Assembly (NCBI GenBank): GCA_026874595.1
Contig: CM049311.1
Span: 6,175,676-6,239,675 of the forward strand
Direction: 5' to 3'
DNA: 64,000 nt
Origin: Sipunculus nudus
Taxonomy: Eukaryota; Annelida; Sipuncula; Golfingiida; Sipunculidae
Shown here: piece by piece, positions 47,301-61,039 of the stretch
Numbering within the stretch: the first letter of the stretch is position 1
How the letters are laid out: the number at the start of each line of letters is the position of its first letter
Made by a program: the position numbers and the translations under genes
Notes under the pieces: model-generated
Databases searched by the model: none
Seen by the model: the letters and a program-made list of their open reading frames with translations, nothing else
What the model was told of the DNA's origin: nothing

Positions 47301-50300
47301 TGGTTTGTCAAAAAAACAATAAAGAGTACCTGATCTGTCTTTTTTAGAGTTGGCCAATTTTCCTCTTGGTATGCACATTATCACTTGTAAAGTTTGAGTA
47401 TTTATATTGCATGATTTCTTTTAATTTCAGACAGAGCCTGTGGTCACTTGATCAATGTACGTGTTGTGTATGAAGCCAGAGAACATACAGATATTGTCCG
47501 CTGTATTGTCTGCGTTGAGTCTAGAGTTTACTCAGTTGGGTAAGTTTTGTTAACACACTTTTGTCTGTTTCATCAATTGCTGGCAAGTCAGTTTTAATAA
47601 TTATATTTAAAAGTAAATGAAATTGAAAAAGTGGTTATACATAAAATTATTTTATTTGATAGCAAGCTTTTTTGAGTCTAGTGTCATACATATTAAATAT
47701 AAACTTATTTATTTTACATGGATTGTACAAATAGTTATAAAACTAATCAAGGCACTCTCCATGGCTCAGATGATAGTGTTTGGTAGTCTGTAGGGATGGA
47801 GGAAACTGGAGAACCCTGAGAAAACCACCGGCCTTGGACGAGCAACTACAACCCACTCTCATGGCCACACTGGGGATCAAACCTGGGTCGCCAGCAGAGA
47901 GAGCCGAGTGTTTTACCCCTCGACCATTAAGACCTTTCTCATACATCATATTTTGTTTTACTTGAATGGGCTTTGTAGCATCTTTTATAAGATTATTTGA
48001 AGAAACTGACAATTGATGTGCAGAAATGTCATTTCAGTGTAGCTTTAAGGCTTGGAGGATAAATAAGGAAAATAGTTTCCCATCAGAAAAAACTCATGAT
48101 CAGGACATTGTTTCATTTTTGTTTTTTACTAAAAATGAAAAAAATATCCATTCTGATTCAGGCAGAATCAGTTTATCACCAACAGATCTCAGAACATTCA
48201 ACATTAGGCTAAAAGGGGATATGCAAGCAAACTTGACATTTGTAATCTCAAATGCAAATCACTTTTGGCCCTTTGAGATTTTTTACAGTAATTTTATAAT
48301 GGGAATCTTTTTATTCATGTTAGGGATGAATAAATTAGAATTTATCAGCCTTTTGACACAATGGCTTTCTTAGATTAGATGATAATGTCAAAAGGCATTT
48401 TGGACATTACAGTAAGTACTCCAGTTTTAAATTTAACAATAATGATTTAATTTATGGTATGCTCATTTCAGGTATGATCAGCGACTCATCATTTATGACT
48501 CCTCATATACAGGAGATAAAAGTATGAAGCCAATATATAAGTAAGTTTAACTATTCTTCATGGTGGCACGTTTTTTTTCTAACCAAGTGTAATGACATTA
48601 TTTATATTTTCTAAATTCCTTTCTCCTTTCATCTAGAGGCGGTTTAGTACTAACCATTTATGACTTATATTTTAAGTCTGATGAAGTTGTCTTTGTTTAT
48701 GATACTTCACTCTTGCCAGTGTAAAACTTGTATTCTTTGACAAGTTTGTGTTTTCAGTTGTGCCACTTTTCACATTTTTGTAAAGTTTAGCCTCAAACCT
48801 TGTGTGCTTTAGCATTTAACTGTTGTATTTTATATCAAAATTCAATAATATAAATTGCCCTAACAGTGCATGAAATATATTTGGATATTTGCTCCTTTTT
48901 AAAAAAAATATTTCAAGAGTTAATACTGCATCTCCTTAAAACAACTTTTAAGTAAATGACATTACAGTTAATTAGTGTTCTGAAAAATGAAACTGCATTT
49001 ATATTTCACACTTCCATTAAATCCTATTTAAGTTTATATGAGTTCTTTTTTACCTGGCTTTTAATGAAAGTCTTTCATATTTTTATTCCAAGAATTGGAA
49101 GCATTCATATGCAGTAAATATATTATACTCCTCCTTACAGAAACTACCCTGCCCATGATGCCGGGATCACTTGCTTGTTACTGGCCAAGGATAATGAAAA
49201 CAACACCTGGTATATATGATATAATTACTAAGATTATGTCTGTCATAAAGATATATGTAATTGGTACTGTTTGCATTGTCTGTTGGTTTATTTTGCATTT
49301 TAATCAATACAAACTAGCTATCATTTCTAGGTTTGTGAATCTGCTTTTAAGATATAATAAAGAGGTTTCAGGAACCTGTTGTTTCTTACAAAATATCCAC
49401 AGCATTCATGGTCAATGTATATATTCTTTAATTATATAGTTTACTGTATTAGTTTCAGATCAACATGCTTTTTTTAGCTCAGCTGACTATAAGTCATCTG
49501 AGCTATAGTCATGGTCCATTGTCCGTCGTCCTTCCGTCTGTCTGTTCGTCCGTCCGTCCGTCCGTCTGTCTGTCTGTCCATCTGGATGTCCTTCCGTAAG
49601 ACTGGCACGTTTCGACACCGTTGGACCTACGAATCTGAATTTCGGCATACAGTTAGATGTCCCTATAATCTCCTACCATGCCAAAAATTGGGTCAATAGG
49701 ACTTCGTTCCTTTGAGATATTAAGGAAAAACCTCAATTTTTTATTAGAAATCTATTTTCACACTTCAGGACTGCCTAATATAAAAACTACTCATCTGGTT
49801 TTCTTCATATTTACCATAAATATTCCTCTATATAGTTCCTATGTACATGCCAGATATGAAGTCAGTATTATATAATTTAAAAAAGTTATGGGCCCAAACA
49901 TAATGGACTTTGTAAAAAAATCAGGAAGATATTTGATCACTTAAGACCAAAAGTGTTAAAGGTAGGGACTTTTTTCCAGTAATACAACTTTAATTAATCA
50001 AAATTTGATTGTATACCAAAAATTATATCAAAATCTGTTAAATTTTTTTAAATATTGGCAAAAATATAAAATTGGTACCTAAAATTTTGCCAAACTTTGG
50101 CCATGGCACGTTTTTTTCCTGAATGTACTGTGGATTTAATTTTCACACCATGTATACATAAGGATTTAATCTGTTAAAATCTGAAATTTGAAAATAAAAG
50201 CTGCAAAATTAGGCTAGTTATTGAATTTTTTTGGAGGCTCTTGTTGTATTCCCTTACATTGTCAAGCAGTCCACTTTGATGACTGTAGGTCATTCAGTGC

Positions 50301-53300
50301 ACATCTCTATGCTCCCCAGGCTGTTGACATAATTTTAGATGTCCCAAAAATCTCCTACCATACCGAAAATTGGGTCATTAGGACTTTGTTCCTTCGAGAT
50401 ATTAAGGAAAAAAAAACTCTGTTTTCCATAAAAAAAAACCATTGTTACACTTCAAGGCTGCCTTATATCAAAACCACTGATCTGTTTTTGATCGTATTTA
50501 GTATTCACATTCTTTTATACATTTTCTATGAACATACCAAAAATTAGGTCAGTATTGGGTATTATTTTAAGTTATGGGCCAAAACAATGCAATTTTTTAA
50601 AAAATCAGGAAATATATTTACTCACCTAACATGAGAATTGCTGAACCTAGAGACTTTTTTTTCAGGAATATAACTTTATTTAATCAAGATTCAATTGTTT
50701 ACCCAAAATTAGATCTGAATTTTGCAAATTTTTCAAGTTATTAGCATAAATAAAAAATCAATACCTTACATTTTGTCCAACTTTTGCACTGTTGATTTAA
50801 TTTTCCCAGCATATATGCATAAGGATTTAATCTTTTAAAATCTGAACTTTCAAAAGAAATTGATTGGAATGAATAGCTTTTATTCATATTTTCATACAGC
50901 ATGTCAAGTGTTGTTTACATCTAGCCCACCTAGTAGTACAGCCTTCACTTGCATTATGTAACCCACCCCAGGCAGCTTACCTTGGCCCAGCTTGGCCACT
51001 ACTAGCAGGCTTCCCCTCTGCCCTGCACTCATCCCCCCAGCTGGTGCATAAACTAGATGAATGTTATAATTTTTCTGTATTTTATTTTATTCTTGGACAT
51101 GCTACATTTTAGATTTTGTATTTTACCACCAGGGTTACAATGATTAAAGTGTACATTTAATTGTGTCCACAAAGTGGTGTATTGCTGTGAAAGTGTGGAT
51201 GTTCATGAGATAAGTAATTCCTTACTTCAGAAGAGTAAAAACTTCACCAGGTGTGAAATTGACTATTAATTCCAGTAATTAATTAAAACTGGGATAGTAA
51301 TAAGCACAATGATATTGTTTGTCCCTCATTCAACCAACAGTGTGTATACTTTATTTGAAAAGATGTTTTATTTTATCAAATTTACTTTTATTTTATTTTG
51401 GTGAATAAAATTAAGCATGTCCTGAAAACTCCAATGTGCAAAACTTTTTAATAGTGATTCAAGGAATATTCTTGTAGATGCCATGTTGTGGCATTATTTT
51501 CTTTTAAAATCAGTTTAAACATTTATGATTTAAAAATAATAAAATATATGTGTATGCATAATATGACCCAATGTTTTTACTCTGTATATATAATGATTGC
51601 AACTTTTGCAACAATTCTAATATTTTAACTTATATTTTCAGGTTTTTTAATTAAAAATTTATAAACCTGTTAATAAAAAAATGATTCAGATAAAAACTTC
51701 TTAATGGAAAAAGTGGATCTGCTTAAAAAAATAGGATTATATATAAACTTAAATGCATTATTCTCTTGAAAGTGAAATAAAGGTATTAGTCGATTCTGTC
51801 CACTTGCCTGTCCATCTGTAAATTTTCGTATGCAACACAGTATCTCAAAACTTTTACTGTTTTTCTTCATGACAGTCTTGTATTAGTTTGCAATCATATA
51901 TTTAGAACTTTACTATAACCAAGTAGGAGGGCCCCTTTCCTCTTAGCTTTTCATATTCTTATATAAATGAAAAAAATTACAATAGAATATTTCTACATCT
52001 TTGTGCTGCCCTCACTTTTCCCTTCTCCGAACCCCATCCCAAAGTTAGCCTCAGTAAGCAAGAACAAGATGAATCAGATATATTCATACTTTAATATTTT
52101 GTATAACTATTCGTCCATAGGTACCTATGTACATGCCAGAAATTATGTCAATATTGTGTAATATGTAGACATAGTGGGCATCACAATAATGTACCTTGTC
52201 AAGACTAAAGAGATATTGTGTCATACAGTCACATATTCATAAATCACTTCATCAGCATAGTTAATCATAACATCATATCTGTCAAATTGAACGCTTGCAG
52301 ACTACCATACACTTTAGATCCTTCAACAAATAGCCTTATCATCATTCTACTACTGCTTATTACTGCTGTCATTGCATTCATATTTGCTCAAATATATCAC
52401 AATTTTCAACCCCTCCTAAATAAATAAAAAATAAACCACTTTATTTGACTATATTAATCCATCAGTCAGGTAATCTCATTTATCATTTACTCAGATATTA
52501 CATTACATTCCTTTATAATAGCCCAACATGTACATGATATTCATAAGCTTTATCGACTCGATATAGTATCACAGTGGAGAAACATTTATAGTCCTATCAC
52601 GATCAGCTGAGCGCCGTGACCCATGGGTCCCTTGTTTAAAGATAGCTAGATTCACAATGAGGGTACCTGCCCACTTTATTTATTTATACAGTATATTCTA
52701 TAAAGACCACACAAACTGGTACATGGATATCAGTCATTGTATATTTTATGTAGTAACTGACAGATTTTGAAATATTGTTTAGCAGTGAGATAACCATTAT
52801 TTGTGCCACTTGTCTACCATATAATGACTTATTCATGATGTTGTTTTACTGGTTTATTGTCCCTGGTTCCTTCTATAACATGTATCATGTGAATTAATCT
52901 GAGAGGATTGGTAGTGATTCTATTGAGAGGGAGAGGGCTGTAGGGCAACAGCCCCATCCAACACTGGAAATAATAATGTAAATTGTCATGAGATTGACTC
53001 CAACATATTACACACCAATGGAAGAAGACAGGAATTGGAGCCTTAAGAAGAATGACAAATAATCAGAAACAAGAATATTCACCTGCTAAACTGATTTTCT
53101 GCCCTCTGTTTCACCTCGGTTGTTTTCTGGTGCCTCCCTGTATAGTGCTGCCACCTAGTGATTACAGACAACACTAGTGTTCATCCCTTCAAATAAAGAT
53201 TAAAAAAGCTTGCCTTTTTTTCACATATATATAACATCAAATTTGTACTTTTACTAAGGATTGTCACAGGAATATTTTATAAATAGGTAAAAGCATGTGC

Positions 53301-53690
53301 TAGAATATGCAGCTTTGTCTCTATCTGGTATTTAATATATAACATTTTCTTTCTTTGTATCACAGGATTGTGACAGGTTCCTTTGATAAGTGTGTCAAAG
53401 TCTGGTCTCCTGATGGTAAACTGGTTCACAAGCTGGAGGGTTTCCTGGCTACTGTTAGCGGTGTGTGCTACGTTCCCAGGAACAAAACAATATGGGCAGC
53501 AGGGGGCACATCTTATGCATATTTATTTGACCCCAAGTCAGGGGACAATGTGAGTAAAACATTCCTTATTATTTGTCAGTTTCATATATTTGCTTGTATC
53601 CATTTAAAAGCCCAACATTTTAATATGCACTGGCATTTTGTAAATATAAGACTCAAGCCACTCTAATTGTATATATTCTTTTCTCCTGCA

Positions 53691-53745
<55 letters not shown>

Positions 53746-56700
53746 CTTGTATTTTCTCATCATTAATTTGAATACCTGCTGTCTTTGGCTTTTTACTGTT
53801 GTATAAATACCTATTTAGCTATATGCATATTTTCAGTAATATATAAATCCCAGAAGTCAATAAGATTATTTGTATTGAGACTTAGAAATTTGTTTTACTT
53901 AAATATATCTGTGGCCAATTAATGATAAGAAATTTAATACATTTTTATGCTAAGTCATTCTATCAAAGTTTATGAGGAACAAACAAAAAGCTCATTTCAA
54001 TTTTGTCCAGAATGTTTCAACATTTCATTCATTGTGATATCTGTTGAAACATGTTCAGCACATAGTGCATGGACTGTTAGTGACCATATTAACTTTGATG
54101 GCAGTTTTATATAATTTGAAGCAGTATCACAAATTGAGATTTTGTGGAAAGAACAAGCAAAATAATCATCTTTGCAATTTTTGTATCAGCCATGTTTTCA
54201 ACAACTCTCCTCTAGATGTTTGTGGAGGTAGCTTGCAACAAAAATAAGAGATAAACAACTTAAACAATCCTGGACTTAACTGAGTGTAATGTTAAGATGT
54301 TTAGTTATGCCCTTTTTGATATATTTTTCATGTTCAGGCTTTAATTTTAAATATCACTGAAATCTGTAAATAATTGCTACCTGCACATTTGTAAGTTGCT
54401 AATCACCCTGAAAATCATAAGTATAATTTAGCATGCTACATGATGCTATCAATGATTTTCATCATGTTTTGTTTGATAATTACAAATTAATGTTCGCATG
54501 TGTAACATGGACTTAATGTATTTTTAGATTTGCTTGTACTGAGAAATATGTATCACACTATATTGCAATAATACTAGGTCACAACCCAAGATTTAATGAT
54601 ACATTAATTGTTACATTTACAAAATCACCAGATGAATGGGTAAATGATCTGTAGTACTCATTGATGCATGACACAGTATCAGTAATTAAAGGCATTACAT
54701 TTATGCATGTTTATTCATTCCATACATTCATGTGATCTTGACTATATTAGCTGACAGCTTGTCTTGGAGAACACACTACAAGTGAGGACCCTGTAAGGAC
54801 AACAAAACATTCTTTTTTTTTTACTTAGAGCAGTATTTAAACCAATCTGTTTAACTGGACCCAGGATACTGGACATTTAAGCCAAAAAAGGGATCTGTGA
54901 AATAAAGCAACTGCTTATAGATAACTTGTGGTGAACAAAAATGGCACAGGGAAAATATGTTTGACTGACTTTTGGGAGTAATGCTATTATTGATTATTGC
55001 TGGATTTTGACATATTTTACCTGTAACCTATCCAATATTTTAATGTGAAAAATTGCTCTCAGCAGCAACATGCTTTTGGTGGACAGAAATAAGAAATAGT
55101 GTTGCCATGTCTTGGTGGTGCCAATCAGAAGGCTAGATATTTCATCTTCACTGAAAATGCTTTGCAGTTATTTGATAATCTGTGGTACAGATTAAGGACA
55201 TTCTAATCCTCTGGTGAACCAGTCAACAAAGTTTTATTTATTTTTATTTTATAAGATCATGACTGAGCCTGTTTTCATGGTATTGATTCTTGTAAGAGCC
55301 ATCAGTTATAACATCAGTTCTTGGTAGAGCCCATAATCATATCAATATCCTTGAACTGGTTGACAAATTGATCCATGGATCCATGGACCCTGATGCACAC
55401 TGTAGTGTCATCTAGTGCCTGCAGAGGAAACTAGATTTGTCCAGTATCTTGAAATAATACATGTAGACAGTATTTACTGAAATATCTACTGTTTTGTTTT
55501 TGAATCTTTGTGGGTATCTTACCAGATATTTTGTTACAGGCCTAGTGTTGTACATAAGCTTGTTTTGTATATGCCAAAACAGTGTTTGCTTCATATATAG
55601 CAATATTCAGTAGTCCAGACTTTAGTATGGTGTTAGCGTTTATCATTTGTGTAAGTGTATGCAACATTTAGTAATGGCTGGCCTGCTTTTATTTTGCTTT
55701 GTTAGAGCTTCTTGTTTTGTAAATGTAATTAATTGTTAATATAGATATTGTATTTTTGTTATCTTACATTTTGATTATGCTGTTGTCTAATCTTCATTGA
55801 GCTCATATTTGCAGGTCTATAATCCTTCCTCTTAGTGTAATCTAAAATTTATAGAAATAGCATGCATGACATATCTTTTCATATTATCCTCTTGATTTTA
55901 TAAGAATAAAGGCAGACTTATGATGCAAGTTATCTTATCAGAAAGGTTCTTTATAACCTAAGTAATTCTTAATGTGCATGCTTTTAGAATAGCTTAATTT
56001 ATGTTCTTAATGTGATTATCATCTGGACTTAATTGTGTAACTGTGTGAATAATGCGAATTTTTTATTTATTTTAATTTTAAAATGTAAATAAGCATAATA
56101 TTGTACCATATAAAATTCAGTGCACTGTGATATATTAATCTGCACTATGTTGAAAAAAATTATGCTCAAATCATTACAGAGAATGTTTCATTTAAGTCTT
56201 GCCATTTTCACCTTTGCCTTACATGTGCAGTGCAACGTTTTATATACAATCCTTAATGGTTACCAATTTTTTACAGTTTTATCATATGAATGGATTCTTA
56301 TCTCAGTTTGAATACTGGAATTAAGATATGTGAATGAAATACAAGCCTACCTTGAACAACACTGGCTTTCTTCAGGATAAAAGCTCGAAACCTGAATTGC
56401 AAGCTTTAAATTAAACTTCCCATCAAATAAGTTTTATTCTAATTCATATTATTATACTCTTTATTTGGCTGGTTTAAAGATATTCAGACTTTAAATGTGT
56501 ATGTTACCAATCTGGCTATAACACTGAGGAGACTTTGTATAATATGATGTTTGTTAAGCACAGCCTGTCCTTAAATAATAAAGGAAACAAAGGCAAGGAT
56601 GCACTTTGAAAAATAGCATTGTAACAGACTAAAAAATGACTAAGTTTGCTTTGCACGACAGCATTTCAGAATAACTAATTATGCAGTCTTGCACTGTAAG

Positions 56701-58892
56701 GTCTGTGTATCATGAAACAAAATGAACTGAAGATACCTGTATGTCATACCTAAACAACTCAGTCTGGAGTTCAAGTATGCTTAACATTTATTAATCTTTT
56801 ACAAGGATTGGTTAACAATTTGGGCGGCATGTATCTGTAATGATCCCATAATTCCCTGCAGGTGTCAGACTTCATCGGGACGTTCCAGGAACAGGAGGAG
56901 GAGAAGTACCATCTGCAGGTGTTGCGGTACTTCCCAGAAATGAATCAAGTCGTTGGTGAGTTTTTTTTAATATATACCCAGTGGGCACTGATCTAGATTT
57001 TTTTTTTAAAAAAAAGCTCTTTATATCAGCTTCCTTTAGAACTTCTTAATTTCTAATTAATTGAACCTCAAACTGAGAGAAATATAATTTTGTCCTGGAA
57101 AAGTATAGTTATTTTGTAAATTAAAAATTATTGCTGATGCAAAAAGGTTGGAGGGAGGATATTTTTACCTACAACAAAATATACATAGATATTTGATAGT
57201 AAATGCACACACTTTGTGAGGTCACAATCAAAGTTTACATCTGTGACGTGGTGCACATCCTCACAAAAGGGTTTGCAGTTCACAAATTGTTATAGTTATA
57301 TTCTTTTCATTAATCAATATTGCTTATTTTGTTTCCTCATATCAGCTTCAACCAGTAGAAGGCATTTAATTGTATGGAAGTACAACCCCTCTGGGTGTAT
57401 CACTGCGCTCAAGTGTCGCACCGGACTTCAGAGTTTGGCGTACAGTAAGTATATGTTTACCTTCTGAAAGGAATTGTACCTTCTTTTCTTTCATGATTAC
57501 ATTCTCTATTCACAGAAATATATGTGCAGAAATATTGCATATTTTAGTTGTAAATATGTTAAAGAATAAAGCACTGTTTTGGATATGAAGTGAAGTAGGC
57601 TTATATAGTACACTGAGTACACTGTCAGCATACTTAATACCGACATCACTTTATGTATTTGGAAAGCATGTTGTATCGTGTAGATTTGGTATATCTACCA
57701 TAGTTTATTAGTGAATTATTTGCTATATACAGTAGAATCCCCCCCTTGTGACCACCCCACAATTGCGACCACCCCAAAATTATGACCAGGATGCTCAGAC
57801 CCCAAGGTGGTCATAGTTGTGAGGTTCCACTGTATATGCTAATGATGTATTACTGATTCAAGGTATTCCAGAAATACAGACATTTCCCAGAGACAGTCCC
57901 CTGTTCTTAAACATCTATCGGACCACTGGCTTTGTCTGAGAATCAGTATTTCACCAATAAGAGAAACCATATCCAGGAGCACTTTAAAGTGTCTAGCATA
58001 AGCTTTTCTGTGCAAATAGCACTAAACACATTTTATACCTGAATTAAAAAAAATTAATATTTATAAAATAGACTATCATGGTGATTTAGCTTCTTTTCAT
58101 GCACAATCATCATGATTCTACCAGGGCAAGTTTGAGAGCATTTACGAGTCTAATTGTTATAGGTGTTGCAACCCTGGCATAAGACAGTGATACATAAAGT
58201 TGTAAAGAAATTCCTGACATTAGAGGCTTTAGAATTTTTTTTTGACATTGCATATTCTCTTGACTGAAGTTTGCCATGTGTTTTACAGCACGTAAGGTTC
58301 CCATCTTGATCTTCAGTGGAGATGCAGAGGGAATCATCACCAAGTGGGAGAGGATGCAGTCAAATCACTTCATGTACAGGTAAGTTAATTAAATAAATAT
58401 CCAGGTCAGCATGATTGTCTCCTGTAAATTGGAAAAAAAAACATGTTTCCATACAAACTCAGTCAAACAATTAGTATGTATTTGTATTATTTTCTTTTCT
58501 ATCAATTATAATGTGAACTTTAAAAATAATGGTCATTATAAGTGTCATGAGCTGGTGCTGTGTTGGACTGAAAGGTATTCTTGAATAGGTCAATAAATAT
58601 TAAAAATACTGTTTACTATCATCATTAGTCTAAAGCAGAAACATCATTATAGACATGCATAGTTCATAATGTTGTACTTGTAACTGTGCCATTCATTGAT
58701 GACATAAGCTTTGTTATTATTTATAGCAAAGAAGTGTTCTGTTTAACTGAGGCCAGGAAGTCCAGGACAAAGAAAAAATCTGATGAAGGACAGAGTGGCC
58801 TGCACAATGATGAGGACCCAGTGGCATTCTTCAACCGTCGTAACAAGACGACCAGCAGTCACTATGCGTTCAACAGACCTAGAGTGCCATCG
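41386..58892 (+). CDS. WD40-repeat beta-propeller protein, 12 firm exons (420 codons)
   Basis: Exons: 41386-41488, 45724-45814, 46422-46509, 46936-47032, 47431-47539, 48472-48540, 49141-49209, 53366-53549, 56862-56955, 57346-57444, 58289-58379, 58727-58892. Every join is GT-AG and in phase, giving one continuous reading frame. It reads as about eight WD40 blades; recognisable blade ends are DGVIKVW, DGVINVW, AAIRVYD, DQRLIIYD, DKCVKVW, SYAYLFD, RHLIVWK and EGIITKW. A Lys/Arg-rich tail (KSRTKKKS) and an acidic/Asn-rich linker follow. WD40 propellers are docking platforms with no catalysis of their own. There is no second domain, so the partner is unknown; I could not place it confidently in a named WDR family. 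Introns range from 0.34 to 4.2 kb and are full of repeats. The 3' end is uncertain (see 61355). Confidence 0.88.
41489..45723. other. Intron 1 of the WD40 gene (4.2 kb)
   Basis: Very AT-rich. A 16-base C run lies at 45310-45325. I found no exon, transposon end or RNA gene in it. Confidence 0.6.
47690..47940 (-). mobile_element. tRNA-derived SINE, near full length
   Basis: On the minus strand the head has an A-box-like TGGTCGAGGGG (47927-47917) and a B-box-like GGTTTGATCCC (47883-47873), then a body, and ends in an AT-rich AATAAATAAG tail near 47700. It lies in intron 5 of the WD40 gene in antisense orientation. Two further relatives are in this window (28046, 36490). Confidence 0.75.
49478..52640. 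mobile_element. Bivalve-type dispersed repeat with GCTCAGCTGA inverted ends and about 680-bp internal repeats
   Basis: Opens TTTAGCTCAGCTGACTATAAG with a TCTGAGCTATAGT partner, followed by a GTCCGTC run. It closes near TCAGCTGAGCGCCGTGACCC, which inverts the GCTCAGCTGA of the left end. Internally the stretch around 49653-50050 (CTCCTACCATG, ATTGGGTCA, GAGATATTAAGGAAAAA, TAATCAAAATTTGATTG) recurs at about 50338-50720, roughly 685 bp on, and a fragment recurs near 52110. No ORF over 110 residues. It fills most of the largest central WD40 intron (49210-53365). Confidence 0.5.
53695..53743. repeat. (AT)n microsatellite
   Basis: Pure AT run 145 bp after the donor of WD40 exon 8. Confidence 0.95.
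53744..56861. other. Intron 8 of the WD40 gene, distal part
   Basis: About 3 kb of AT-rich sequence with no recognisable repeat family or exon. Confidence 0.6.
57668..57896. repeat. Source copy of a perfect 229-bp duplication
   Basis: Identical base for base to 59907-60135 (constant offset 2239). It includes a whole 103-bp MITE (57730-57832). Lies in WD40 intron 10. Confidence 0.9.
57730..57832. mobile_element. 103-bp Tigger-type MITE flanked by TA
   Basis: Ends CAGTAGAATCCCCCC and, inverted, CAGTGGAACCTCACA, each followed by a TGACCACC block; TA on both sides. No coding capacity. The second copy at 59969-60071 arrived as part of the larger duplication, not by transposition, because the flanks are copied too. 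Confidence 0.75.
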
Positions 58893-59329
58893 GTAGGTAA
58901 TAATGATCATGATAGGTTTTCATTCTGAAATGTTTTGAAATAAATCTACATTTATTTGCAAGAAGATTGTGCAGAGCTTTGATGTTACCCCATGAGAAGG
59001 TTCAATGCATTGCTCTCAAAAATAAGCTTGAACTCTTGAAAGCTTGTAGGACACCTAATTATATAACTTTTTTCTTACATGACTCTTCATTACAATTAGC
59101 AAAAACCCTGATACGTAATATAGTCTGAACCTTGGAACCTTATTCAGTAGTGTGCTGTCATTGATATACACATTAGTAATTTTGTCTGATCTTCTATGTA
59201 TTATTATGATTGAATTTATCAAGAATTATCTGGAGAACCAACTTGTGGTTAAAATTTCACTGTGATTGATACCCTTTAGAATTTTATGGATAGCCAGCAA
59301 TTCAGTGATTAAAATAAATGCTTTATTAG

Positions 59330-60850
59330 GGCCCTGCTTGACAAGCGGTGCCCTATAGTGATCACCGTGTCAGCCCGTCCTTCCATTGGTCTCTCCATCC
59401 GTCCTTCCGTCAGTGACAATTTCTTTTGCACACTATAACTGAACAACAACATACTGCAGCTTTCCCAAATTCACAGGGATGATTGGTAACTATGAGGGCT
59501 CCAGACGTATTGAATCACAGACATGCAGAAATTCCAATGTGGCTGTCACAGCCCAGTCGCTGATTTTCTTTTGCATGCAATAACTCAACAACTACATATT
59601 GCAGCTTTCCCAAATTTGCAGGGATGATTGGTACCTATAAAGGCTCCAGGCCTATGGAATTACAGACCTGTCGGAATTCCAATATGGCCACCACAGCCCA
59701 TTCACTGATTTTCTATTGTGCACGATAATTCAACAACAACCTACTGCAACTTTCCAAAATTCACAGGGATACTTGGTATCTATGAGGGCTCGCTCCAGAC
59801 CTATTGAATAACAGACCTGTTGGAATTCCAATATGGCCACCCCAGCCCGATCACTGATTTTCTTTTGCACGCGATAACTCAACAATAACCTACTGCAGCT
59901 TTCCCAATGTTGTATCGTGTAGATTTGGTATATCTACCATAGTTTATTAGTGAATTATTTGCTATATACAGTAGAATCCCCCCCTTGTGACCACCCCACA
60001 ATTGCGACCACCCCAAAATTATGACCAGGATGCTCAGACCCCAAGGTGGTCATAGTTGTGAGGTTCCACTGTATATGCTAATGATGTATTACTGATTCAA
60101 GGTATTCCAGAAATACAGACATTTCCCAGAGACAGGGATGATTGGTAACTATGAGGGCTCCAGACGTATTGAATCACAGACATGCAGAAATTCCAATGTG
60201 GCTGTCACAGCCCAGTCGCTGATTTTCTTTTGCATGCAATAACTCAACAACTACATATTGCAGCTTTCCCAAATTTGCAGGGATGATTGGTACCTATAAA
60301 GGCTCCAGGCCTATGGAATTACAGACCTGTCGGAATTCCAATATGGCCACCACAGCCCATTCACTGATTTTCTATTGTGCACGATAATTCAACAACAACC
60401 TACTGCAACTTTCCAAAATTCACAGGGATACTTGGTATCTATGAGGGCTCGCTCCAGACCTATTGAATAACAGACCTGTTGGAATTCCAATATGGCCACC
60501 CCAGCCCGATCACTGATTTTCTTTTGCACGCGATAACTCAACAATAACCTACTGCAGCTTTCCCAATTTCACAGGGATCATTGGTGCCTATGAGGGCTCC
60601 AGACCTATTGAATTACAGACTTGCTCAAATCAAATATGGCTAACAGACTACATTTGGTGATTTTCTATTGCACACATTATTTCAGATATATCTTCTTTAA
60701 TATCATTTGATCCAGTAGGATTTTTCCCTCATGCATATGGATAAAAAACTGTTTCTATTTGTCATATTTTTAAAAATTAACTTAATTTTTCACCCATATG
60801 TAAACACATCCAGCACTAGCAGAGACGCGGGACCCTCTGAGGACCATTGT
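59330..60850. repeat. About 143-bp tandem units, with a 436-bp block duplicated around a 229-bp filler
   Basis: Units with CTGCAGCTTTCCCAAATT, CAGGGATGATTGGTA, CTCCAGACCTATTGAAT and GGAATTCCAATATGGCC recur at roughly 143-bp spacing. Block 59473-59908 is repeated without visible change at 60132-60567. Between them lies 59907-60135, copied from 57668-57896. The family opens at GGGCCCTGCTTGACAAGC and closes near GCGGGACCCTCTGAGGACC. In intron 12 of the WD40 gene. Confidence 0.85.
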
Positions 60851-61039
60851 CCATTGTCTGACCACATCTAGTTTCTTTTACAGCTTTATCTTTATTAGAA
60901 AAAATAGTGCAATATGGTTGCCTTGGTCCTTTTGGTAAAATAAACAAATCTTAGAACATTTTTAAAGAATTCAACTCATTTTGTTTTTAATTTTAGGTTT
61001 TCCATTTCAAGCTGTGTTTTTATCATTGATAAACATATA

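Noticed and set aside
49095-49439. 114-residue frame covering WD40 exon 7
   Set aside because: Only 49141-49209 is exon; the rest is read-through of the intron past a GTATAT donor.
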